A DNA stretch of 64,000 nucleotides, taken from the NCBI GenBank assembly GCA_904066235.2, contig CAJFCV020000001.1, positions 6,696,001-6,760,000 on the forward strand, given 5' to 3'. The position numbers and the translations under genes are program-made. Source of the DNA: Bursaphelenchus xylophilus. Its lineage: Eukaryota; Nematoda; Chromadorea; Rhabditida; Aphelenchoididae. Under the pieces are notes generated by a model. It did not search any database. It had not been told where the DNA came from and saw only the letters and a program-made list of their open reading frames with translations. Below, in pieces: positions 20,887 through 30,530 of the stretch (position 1 is the stretch's first letter; each line of letters begins with the position of its first letter).

Positions 20887-22371
20887 TTAAAGAGAACTTG
20901 ACGGCGCTTCAACCCGGCCTACTTGATCAGAAGAGAGAGAACTCCGCTCAGACGAATGCTGCAAGAGACCGGCCGAGTCAGCCAATGATGTTTGTTGCAC
21001 CATCGTGGCGGGAGGGATCTGGGACGTCTGCTGATGATGAATACTCAACCCAGATGCACCCAGAACATTCCCCGCATTTGTGTGAGTGGCCTCGTGGCCC
21101 ATTTGTTGAGAACGTTGTCGAAAAGCCCGGCCACAAAATTGGCAGGCAAACGGTTTCTGTCCTAAAAGACATCATGAATTTAAAGGCATGACAAAGTGTA
21201 CAAGTTAATAGTGCACTCTTATACTATACTTGCCTGTGTGAATTCTCTCGTGCTGATCTAAATGGGACTTCTGATTGAACCTTTTTGGACAGTAATGGCA
21301 ATGGTAAGGACGTTCTTGAAGGTGGATTCTATTGTGCTGTTGCAGTCCCCCACGGGCTTTGAATCTTTTTCCGCATTGTGGACATTCGTGGGATCTGACA
21401 AGTCGGCATTCTTCCATATGCATACGTAACTGGAAGCAGTTTAAATAAAGATAACGAATACTTACTGCATTTTGCTCCGTAAACTTTTTGGGACAAAAAT
21501 TACATTTGAACATGGAGTCATTGGCAGATGACCGATGTCTTGTTCTCGCACTGGACGAGCTGGACCCTCCATTGGACTGGGCACTTGGATTAGAGTTAGA
21601 TCCGTCAGTCTGAGGTTGAACATGGCTACTTAATCCGTTAACATTATTCTGCATGTGGCTAAGTAGTGTTCCTCCGTTGTTTGTGGCTGAGCTAGATGCT
21701 ACTGCTGCTACGACGTGATGCCCGTTGAATGGAAGGGCAGACAGATTCCCACCGTTTGTACCCAGATGGGCAGTATTGGAAAGACTCACGTTCTGTAGAT
21801 GTCCATTTATGTGGCTCATATTTAGGATGTTGCTGACATCAAGTTGCTCTAAAACAAGTGTTTAATGGCAATAAAAATACTTTAAAAAAAACAAAAATAC
21901 AACTTCTAAAAGAGGTTTTCGGAACGGATTCATGTATTTAGACCACAGAGCCCAAAGATTTAGAATTAAAGACAGACTACTACAAGTTGAGCAAGCTAAC
22001 CGTGTATGTTGGAAAATGCTAGGTCGACGCCATGTAGAAGGTTATTGTTGATGTGGTGATCAGTTGGTTGAGATATCAATGGCTGCAGATAAGCAGCATG
22101 AATCTTTGGTTGCGAAGCACTGGTCGTTATTAAAAAATGATGGCCGTTGGCGGAACCAGAAGTGGCAGCGGATGCATTGATCCGGCTACTGAAAGGTGGA
22201 CTACTTAGAATTTGGCAGTTCAATTTACCCATCATCGGCTCCATTTCCAAAGGTTGAAGCCATTGTGTTTTGATGACTGATCTCAAGCATATGATGAGAT
22301 GAGCCCTCGTCCTCCGGAAATTCTTTCTTTCCGATACGATTGAAATCCTTTGTGATGAGGTTAGCGATCAT
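20887..22371 (-). CDS. Four-finger C2H2 transcription factor
   Basis: Exons are 22371-22229, 22188-22001, 21848-21466, 21429-21234 and 21161-20887; 394 residues. The N-terminal half is low-complexity (Ser, Asn, Gly, His-rich). Then come four fingers: FKCNFCPKKFTEQNALRMH (ending in Cys), HECPQCGKRFKARGGLQQH, YHCHYCPKRFNQKSHLDQH and FACQFCGRAFRQRSQQMGH. A Ser/Gln-rich tail follows. It is probably a nuclear sequence-specific DNA-binding protein; I do not recognise the orthologue. The intron at 21162-21233 has a GC donor (AG|GCAAGT) instead of GT and is needed to join 'HTG' to 'QKPFAC'. The frame upstream of Met 22371 opens with 'cttgtag|gagttggac', a plausible acceptor, so earlier coding exons may exist. 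Confidence 0.8.
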
Positions 22372-24614
22372 GTCCAACTCCTACAAGTCCACCATTTCAA
22401 CATTGTGGCTACCTTAACTTTTTAAGCTGAGATGTAGCAAGCCTTTTAAATGAAAAAAAACGATTACAATTTACGCAACCAACATCCCCCGATGATAACT
22501 TTAAAACACTTGGGTTACTGTAGGTGTAAATGCTTGAAGCCGTTCCGTTAATGTAGACAGACAAAGGCCGAGACGATCAGAGGAGGTATGATTAGTGCAT
22601 ACTGCAGGCAAAATAAGCGATTTTACAGCGATAGCGGTGAACGTAACCATACCATAATCGATATAAATCATTCGCCGCAATGATCAATGGCCTCACCACA
22701 TTGGCCTGGCCTAGCTCCTGCTGATACTACTCTTAGGCTGGCGCCGGACGGCGAACTCCTTGCGAACACGGACTGACCGACGCTAAATCAATAAACCCGT
22801 TCTTGGTCTCTTCAGAACAAAAAGAAACAGCGCGCCTCTTGCAAAAAACCGGTGGTGGTGTTCCTTTTGCGAAGATTGGGCTGTTCAACCCCGACTTACT
22901 AAGAAAGATAAGCTACTACTACAAGTACAGCGAAGGGGATTGGTTGACGGATCTCTCAGTAAAATACTTACAATTTATTTAACAGCCAATTAAATTTTTT
23001 TTCCAAAAATTAAAACAACAAGTGAAATGGGGAGCCCCTGTAATCTCTGTTTCATCTAATCCTATGATCCCACTCTGGGTTCACATTCAAAGATTTTCGT
23101 TGACAGTGGAATCACTGGAATCCCTTTATCCTAAAGTGCAAAGGGACAAAGACGTTAAACCAACGAGATACACCCGCGGAAATACCACCGATACGATTAC
23201 AAAAGTTTAAAGAGTAGGGCGAGAAGATCAAGAAGGTCGACTAAATGCCCCGGGAATGGAACAAATGCAACTACTGGAATTACGCGAACGGGGAAAGGGC
23301 GAACACAAAGCCGACTCAGGACGAACGGCCCCACGGGGACGCGGCAAGGCAGCCGAGACGGGCATCGGATAAGAGAGTTGTGGTCCCATCGGTCGAGGCG
23401 GGAAGACCGGCCGGCCAAGAGCGGACAGGAGCGGAGAAAAAGGACGCTGCAACGTCTCCTGCACTTCTATCGGGGCAGAAAAAGGAACGCCGGGGAGAAC
23501 GTCAGCCGTCTACACTCTCCTTTCGAAAGATGCACTCTGCGGAGGTCTCGGAAGAGACGAAACATTCGGAAACTCCCCTCAGGCAGCGACGAACCATTCT
23601 CTCCCGAAATTTTCGGGGAGAAAAAGAACGCGGAGGACGGGGCAGAGAAACAGAAAACCTCCCAATGTGCTGGCGAATGAACACAGGACGTTCAACTTTT
23701 TCAATACTTGTCAACTAAATATTGGAAACGATTCATGACAGCTCTGTGAATCTGACCAGCAGCTCTCTTTTCTGTTCAAAATCAAGTGTGAAACAATTTT
23801 TCACTCGCAGAAAATCGTATTCGTGTGCTAGTAACCATGCTACGACAACTCTGAAGTCAGGTTTTCGGGCCATCACAATTAGCGCTTATTATAAATGATG
23901 TTAGAAAAGTGTACAATGTAGTTGTGAAGGTGTAATTGTAACTCTAAAGTGTAAAATCATGCGAGTAAATTATAAAATGCGCAATTGGTTCTGGAAAATC
24001 CATTTTAAACATTTTACTGTTACACTTTTCTCTTTACAATCACTATATACACTTTTTTAACATCATTGGGCAGAGTATTAAACGCTAACCCTGATGGACG
24101 CCTTGCGGGCCCCGAATGCCTATACGTGAGGTTTCCTTGAGAGTTTGAAGACTTACGTTAGACATTGGAATGAGAATTATGTAACTATTTATTATGAAAC
24201 AAACAACTTTGGCTTGGGATAAAAAGTCAGGGAATCTAAAACAATGTCGTTATCTCCAATGCGACATTTAAAGGAATGACAATGTTTGAAAGACAAAAAT
24301 AAAACAAGTAGCCAGTCCTTACCGATTATAAGATGATTCGACTCTCTAAACTGATTGCGGGGACCTCGAACACCGTAGTCCCGGGAGAATGTAAATCTCG
24401 GATTTCTTAATCTGGAAGTGACCGCTGTATCGGCCGAATGGTAGGTGCCAAAAGAAACATAGACACACGCACTGGCACTCAAATACTCTCAAAAAAAAAA
24501 AACTCTGTCCTTTACCTCCAAAGTCCAGCCGAGTCTCACTTCCAAGACATTTAATGCCGCAAAGCTAAACTGGATTACAAGGAAAAAATAGAATTTAGTC
24601 AACCAGAGTTGCAA
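22372..24614. other. Upstream region of the zinc-finger gene and MTERF4 3' flank
   Basis: No gene was recognised. 23240-23700 is purine-rich and markedly richer in G/C than its surroundings. It contains a 157-codon plus frame (23245-23718) of Arg, Lys and Glu without any motif, which I read as compositional. It may be 5' UTR or promoter sequence of the zinc-finger gene. A palindromic element lies at 23894-24067. A 96-codon minus frame at 24192-24482 is unsupported. Confidence 0.45.
23894..24067. mobile_element. Small palindromic MITE-like element
   Basis: The ends 'aatgatgttagaaaagtgta' and, inverted, 'aatgatgttaaaaaagtgta' are complementary over about 50 imperfect bp, enclosing about 75 bp. 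There is no coding capacity and no certain target duplication. Confidence 0.55.
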
Positions 24615-26891
24615 CTATGCAATGACAGAGTTGTTAACATGCGTATCTTTGTGTCGTCGTTCGTAGGCTTTCCATACGGATGGCTTAATTCTTTCAAAAG
24701 GATTTTCTTTCTCATCCAGGGATCGTTGGATGGTCTTGATGCATTTAAAGGCATTCCATTCCTCAGGGGTCACTCCTCCAACCTGAACTGCAAAGTTGAC
24801 GTCGTCAGAGTCGAATATCCGATAGGATGGCGGGTTATCCTAAGCAACTTTCATCAATTCAATCTTCAGGCTTACCTTTTCGAATTGAGGTCTTTTAGTG
24901 TCGGGGGTAACGTATTTTCCTGTCTTCGCAAGGAATTCATGTCTGTCCATAATGTCATCAAGCGCCAAGTTCATCCAATTCAAACTGTCTGAGAGAGAAT
25001 CCGACTCTATTTTCATGTGGAAGAAGATGTATTCGTACTTAAGTTCAAGTTCTTCAAATGATTGGAGAACTATCTCAGGCGATTGTATAAGCATTTTGGT
25101 TACCTAAGGAATCGTAAATTAGCACCGGTCCATAATGGGCAAATTTTGAGAAGTCGTTCGAATAAGGGGCGCAGCTGAGGAATTGGTCTGGGGGGGGGAG
25201 GTCCCCCCCCCCAGTTTTTAATTCATAGTTTTAAATATGTACCTGTTTGCGGCTGAAAAAATTTGATATATTTTCGATGAGCCGGGACATTTGTTCTGGT
25301 TGACTGGAAACCAAAACGGATGGCGCCTTTCGTACGATTCTTCCTAATTGAGGACCAGCCAGAATTCCAAAGTTTGTAAATACCGCCAATCGACACGACA
25401 TTTCGCTTGGAACGACGTTAGATAAGTACTCGATGTTCCTGAAAAGGCTGCGGCTACCCTTCATTTGGGGCAGATCAGGTATCGGGTCGATAGTTATTTT
25501 TCTTGTAAAATAGGTTGACTGGCTAGCCAACGGGGGTTACTACGTGTTCACACTGGAGGATAGGTGAACACGTAGTAACCCCCGCTCATGAGCTCGCGAC
25601 CTATATACATAGGTGGCCGAGGTCAAGCTAGATGTTCAAAATATTTTCAAAATAGCTAAACTAGATGACTAATCTGCGAGAATTACTTTGGGTATGCTTG
25701 GTCGTGACCTAGCTAGCTAGTTCAGGCAGTCCCTAAAATTATGAAATCCGTGTTTTTCGGTAAAAACAAGCTAGTTCATTACCTAGGTCGTGAGCTAGGT
25801 CAGGATTAATGTCCAAAGTCCTCTCAACTAGTTGATCCAGACGGTTTTGGCTTCGGTTAAATCAGAATATCACAACCATACTGACTATGGTCATGACTTA
25901 GATCGTATGCTTAGTGACGACGTAATGACCACCCCAGTTGATCGTTTTCGGGGAATTTTGGGTAACCATCTTGACATATGTTCATGATCTAGACCTTTTT
26001 GTCCTTAGCGGTTATGACTTCCAAAAAACGTTTTTTTTGGCTGTCATGCCAACTCATCGGTCAGCGATGCAAACAATTTTACTATATTGGTGATAAATAT
26101 TGGGCCGATAATCAGAGATTGCCACGGTCAAAATTTCGGCTCCGGCTCTTAGCTCCCAGAGCCGAGGCCAAATTTGCATCTCCGGCTCCGTGTAAATTTT
26201 GAAAAGTTCTCCGGCTCCTGTGCAAAAAAATAAAAAAAAAATATTTTTCCAAAAATAAAAGCTATTAGTGCCAAAGATCATATAGCCAACGTTTTTGCAG
26301 CCAGGTTGTACGCAACACATCCTCCCCAGTATTTTTCAAGCAATTTGATCACAAAATTTCTACTTTTCTAAACGCTGAGAAGCCTGGATCCGACTTTGGG
26401 CTCAGGAGCCAAGAGCCGGCTCCGGAGCCGTGGCAACCTTTGCCGATAATACCCGATCTGCCCAAATGCAAGGTTGCGGAAAAGGCGTATGATTCGCTAA
26501 ATTGAACGTACTGTGAGTAGAAACGTAGCGCCGACTCAAAGGTGAAAGAGCAGTAGCCGACCAGAATATTCAAGATTTGGACAACTTCGCCCCCATTTGC
26601 AGCAATTTTCTTAAAAATCTCCGGATCCGACACCAGAGCATCACGCAGGAATTCCACTTTGACTCCTAAAAAATCCTTAATCAACATGCTGTCCATACCT
26701 TCCAAATTCAATGCCTTCAACGGTTCCAAAATCTTGTTTGTAGCGAACTCGTCTGCTAAAGGGAGAAAAAATCTTGATCCAGCATCATTGTGTTTCTTCA
26801 CAATATCACTTAGGAATTGACGATCAATACGACCGGAACTTTGGTATCTAACCGACCACAAATTTGACAACACAAGTACTCTACGGCTCAT
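24615..26891 (-). CDS. Mitochondrial transcription termination factor family protein, MTERF4-like
   Basis: Exons are 26891-26512, 25522-25243, 25103-24876 and 24839-24615; 370 residues, all phases consistent. The N terminus 'MSRRVLVLSNLWSVRYQSS' looks like a mitochondrial presequence. The body is helical and Leu-rich, as in mTERF repeats. Near the C terminus 'IMDRHEFLAKTGKYVTPDTK', followed by a final 'VTPEEWNAFKC', matches the conserved end of MTERF4. In animals MTERF4 partners NSUN4 and is needed for mitochondrial large-subunit ribosome assembly. The start is chosen because 'tttccag' (splice-leader-type acceptor) sits two bases before this ATG. The first intron (989 bp) carries a dispersed repeat, a hAT-like MITE and a perfect hairpin. 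The second carries a poly-G/poly-C palindrome. Confidence 0.8.
25188..25214. repeat. G9/C10 palindrome in the MTERF4 second intron
   Basis: A run of nine G (25190-25198), four bases, then ten C (25203-25212), flanked by ct and ag. It can form a very stable hairpin in DNA or RNA. Confidence 0.85.
25531..25584. repeat. Perfect 21-bp hairpin next to a splice acceptor
   Basis: 25531-25551 and 25564-25584 are exact reverse complements (starting cgggggttactacgtg) with a 12-nt loop. The stem begins only 9 bp from exon 2 of MTERF4 (25522), occupying the place of the usual polypyrimidine or branch region. Confidence 0.9.
26031..26475. repeat. Dispersed intronic repeat, copy 3, split by a MITE
   Basis: 26031-26112 and 26451-26475 together match the left-flank copy (225-290) and the SLC6-intron copy (17190-17270). 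With the MITE and one target copy removed, 'tattgggccga..' runs on into '..tctgcccaaatg' as in the uninterrupted copy. Confidence 0.65.
26113..26442. mobile_element. hAT-like MITE, 330 bp
   Basis: The termini CAGAGATTGCCACGG and (inverted) CAAAGGTTGCCACGG match at 13 of 15 positions and continue into 'ctccgg..ctcttagctcc' complementary blocks. An exact 8-bp duplication, ccgataat, flanks it (26105-26112 and 26443-26450). CA..-type ends and 8-bp duplications are typical of hAT elements. No transposase frame. Confidence 0.85.
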
Positions 26892-27603
26892 TGCTGGAAA
26901 TTTTTTTAAACATAACAACATTATATAATAGTCTCCTTACTTTAATATCGTGAATAACGAAATGTACCCGTGGTACCATTTCATTTTAAGCTATAGTGTA
27001 ACTATCCTCCCTCAATCTTTGATTTCGGCCTATCACGAATAAAATTAAAATTTCTTCCCAAACGCAATTTTAGTCTGAACTAGCTTGTAAACGCCCACAA
27101 ATTGGGCACTTATATTCTCCCCCTATAGAAAAATTTTGGTAACAAAAGTAATAAACTTCGAACGAAAAAACTTAATCTAACTTAAAATTTGGAAAGAGTG
27201 AGGGACATTTTCCGTACGGTACTGTAACCTTCAACATACCATATCGATTACTGGCATAAATTGGAAAGAGTGTAACCAGCATAAGAAGAATATTATATAT
27301 CTGCTAAATAAGAAGAAATATATATCCCCCTAAAATTACCGTAATCCCAGATTTTCTCAAAAGCATATATTTTTATTTTCGTGATTTTTTTGCTAAAATA
27401 CTCCCCTGTCTATTCTGAGTAAATTTCCAGTCCCAAAAGTAAATTCCCGTAGACTGAAGAAATAATAAACGAAACAACGCAATATACTCAACTCGGAAAA
27501 TTTGTAGTAGTTATTTATTATGACAAAGTGAGACCGACTAGAATCCGTAAAATGCAATAATAAAGCAAGTGAAAAAAGTAAATGAGATTATTATAACAGT
27601 TGA
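26892..27603. other. Intergenic region between MTERF4 and AP-1 mu
   Basis: A/T-rich, about 710 bp. A minus-strand AATAAA at 27514-27519 probably ends the AP-1 mu transcript. The same-strand order would allow an operon, but the spacing is longer than usual. No other gene was seen. Confidence 0.45.
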
Positions 27604-29770
27604 CTAAGCCATTCTTATTTGACAATCACCATTCTGGGTAATGTAACGAACCCATGGGAGAGCTTGGTACCCACTTTTCTCAATGATCTTGAGATAACGT
27701 ACCTGAAATCAAGTTATTTCTTCCGCATGAACAGCTATACCTGAATTCCGGATGTTGTAAAATACGGAATCTCAAAGCGTATTTTCATAGGTCGCCTGCC
27801 CTCGGCTTCATCCCCCACCACGGACGGCAGTCGGAACTGGGCTCGCATCAGATACTCTTTGCCTCCGGGGAAACTTTTTATATTCCATACAAATGCATTG
27901 TCTTCCGGGACGTACTTTGCTGATCCTATGGCTGCTTTGAACTTCGGAGTGTCCGCGTCACGTGGCACCGGAATAACCACCTCGACATTATTAGCCGTGG
28001 ACCGTCGCTTGAATTGAGATTTGGCCTGAAATGGCGAATAAAATGAAAGCACTCCGTTACGAAAGTATACCTACCCCCTGGAAAATTGCTGTATCTAGGG
28101 TTTGGTAAGAGTTGTCGAAAAAAAGTTTGGGTCGGTTTGGCAACTATTTTAATGCTTCTGCCCGTTTTAACCCTTTCCGGACGAGTCGGCACCTCCATGC
28201 AGCAATGGAAGAGGTTACCTAGTGAGTAATAATATAATAGTGGTTCAGCCCATCGAAGCTTTATTTGGGACTTATGACAAAAAATGTCCTAAAAAATACC
28301 CCCAGTTGACATAACCCTTATTACTGTTTTTTAATGACCTGTAAATTAGAAACTACCCCAAGTTAAAGTCTAGGAGTCCTACTACTGTTACGAACTGTCC
28401 AAGTCGGATTTAGTTATCGACTTTTGGAAATTGAATTTTAAATTTCGACCAATTTTTGCCCTGAAATCTAGTATATCTTCCGCCGGAACCAACCATTCTG
28501 GTCCAGATGTGGTTTTTCTGAATCTGTTGTGATGCTTGCTTCTTCCTAGAATGCTCTCACGAATGGAATTAGCAGTTTTTCGATAGCTCTTACCAAACCT
28601 TAGATCCTGCAAGTATGTACAAGTGTATGTACAACTTTAGGATACTTGAAGGTTCAGTTGTTAAGATGCAAAAGTAGTAATTTTACCTTAATCATAAATT
28701 CAATCCGTGAATGCGAAAACTTCTCCACGACTGTCTCTACCCATATCAACGGTTTTACAACCGTTGTGAGTCGATAATTCATTAACTCGAATTCGCCATC
28801 CGGAGGAATAAAACTTATCGTACGATCGTTTTCAAATCTGGAGAGGCGAACGCACTGATGAAACTTAACATCTTCCAATTCTACGGCTTTGTTTTTGCCA
28901 CCTAAAATATTAAATTAATATCGGCATAACTTACGTCCTGAGTTCTCGAACTGTACCTTGTCGTTAAGTCCGAGTCGAAGTTCAGGCATTCCGGACAAAT
29001 AAACCCTCATTTTCACAGAACCAACAATCTCGCTTTGCAGAACGGTCCCGTTTGCATTAGCCTAAGACGAGAATATAGACTATAAAAAAATACCCCACCA
29101 GCATATTAACAGATTCAATGACATCAAGAAACACTTCGTTCTTCCGGTATCTAATGCCCTCTGATCTCCAAGATACTGCATTCGTAACCGCCATCGGAGG
29201 TCTGGGGGCTTCTAATTTGTGGCCTTCTTGAGTAATATATCTGGAATAAAGCCCCTATAAAAATTTAAAATGTCACTTACTCTCTCAAAATTCTGGCCTC
29301 AGTGGTCTGTGGATATCCAAAATCCATAATTTCGTCCATCAATTCATAAATTATGACGAAATTATCGCGAATTGACTCTTCTTCGACATCTTTGAAGTAT
29401 TCACAGAACACGCTGACCATCTTATACAAAAATGATTGAACCAGAGCAATATTTACGTTTTTTTGGGATATGGCCACAACTAAACCATTAAGATTTTTTT
29501 CTATCAGCACCCACCATAAATATTGTTGTACTTGATGAATGCAAACGTGATGTCCTCATGGTTAATAATTGGAGTTAGTGTGCCTTCCTCTTCCATGTCG
29601 ACCAATATGGGTATAAACTTATCAATTACATTCATATCAATATCCCCACGATAATTTCTAGATATAATTACCTGAAAAATTTTAATGATATAATATAAGA
29701 AAATTGAGGCCACCCATATCATACCCACCTTTCCTTTCAAATCCAAAATAAATATAGCACTACAAGCCAT
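27604..29770 (-). CDS. AP-1 clathrin adaptor complex, mu subunit (UNC-101/APM-1 type)
   Basis: Eight exons: 29770-29729, 29671-29515, 29479-29281, 29240-29099, 29061-28935, 28901-28687, 28025-27741 and 27702-27604. They give 421 residues, the standard mu1 length. The N-terminal longin domain opens 'MACSAIFILDLKGK' and includes 'EESIRDNFVIIYELMDEIMD' and 'EYITQEGHKLE'. The mu-homology domain includes 'EVFLDVIESVNMLANANG', 'GMPELRLGLND', 'FIPPDGEFELMNYR' and the end 'ALPWVRYITQNGDCQIRMA'. It binds YxxPhi sorting signals at the trans-Golgi and endosomes. The two C. elegans paralogues cannot be told apart here. Intron 6 (28026-28686) is unusually long for this gene and carries an inverted-repeat element. 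Confidence 0.95.
28086..28608. mobile_element. Inverted-repeat element in AP-1 mu intron 6
   Basis: 28086-28120 (tatctagggtttggtaagag...) and the complement of 28575-28608 (gatctaaggtttggtaagag...) match at about 26 of 31 bases and point inward, enclosing 0.52 kb. A 74-codon minus frame at 28388-28612 starts in one arm and shows no known motif. No clear target duplication. Confidence 0.55.
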
Positions 29771-30530
29771 CGCCGTCTGTAGTAATTATGCCTTTATTGT
29801 AGAAAACTAATATTATAATCGGAGCAAAAAAACTCCAGATTTTTTAGATATATTTTTGCTAAGAGAGCGCCTTACGCGTCTATTGCGCTTGCAGCTTGCG
29901 CCCGATACTCCGGAAATTCGAAAATAGGTTTTGAATGAAGAAAACTGTTACAAATCCAAATAAGGCCTAGGCCCTACTACTAGGCCTCGTTTGGACGCCG
30001 AATGGCCAAAAATACACTGCAACTCAAACCTTACAGGCTCCAAAAAGCTCAGCGACTCACGGAAGACGGCAAGCTAGTATGGCTCGAAAGATGTCGGAAA
30101 ATCCAGCGTGATAGGTTTCGCTAAGAAACTTCTTTACGTATTTTCCGATCCCGTGTTAGACCGAATGTTTTCACTTTTTTACATTGATAAATTTATTAAC
30201 AACCAAATAAAACCTTGAGATTGGCATCATGTAGATAAGCATTGAACAATAATAGCAATATTAGTCTATATACTTGCTGGTGAAAACAATGTCGGTCGTT
30301 ACAAAGTAATCAAAATTGAGAATACCTATGGGAAAGACGAAAAAGGCAAAGAAAACCCAGCTTAGAATTCCGGCAACTTGTCCGTATTATATAATCGAAT
30401 AATATTTTTCAGCCGTTAATCACGGGGCTGAACATGATATGGTAATATATTTCAAGTATGTGGACGTAATTGGGGAAGATTCTACGGGGTTGGCAGGAGA
30501 AGAGATATCTTTCGTTTAGACAGTTAACAA
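29771..30530. other. Intergenic region between AP-1 mu start and giant gene end
   Basis: 760 bp with the AP-1 mu promoter and the giant gene's 3' UTR. A short palindrome, 'aggcctaggccctactactaggcct' in pattern (two aggcct boxes with ccta between), is at 29966-29990. No RNA gene was recognised. Confidence 0.45.

Noticed and set aside
23245..23718. 157-codon plus frame rich in Arg, Lys and Glu
   Set aside because: The region is purine-rich and other frames are open too; no motif or splice context. Kept only as a note.
24192..24482. 96-codon minus frame downstream of MTERF4
   Set aside because: No family resemblance and no splice or start support.
28388..28612. 74-codon minus frame within AP-1 mu intron 6
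   Set aside because: Overlaps an arm of an inverted-repeat element and has no recognisable domain.
29840..29930. Possible tRNA-like G/C-rich stretch
   Set aside because: I could not fit acceptor, anticodon and T arms; no box B-like sequence in the right place.
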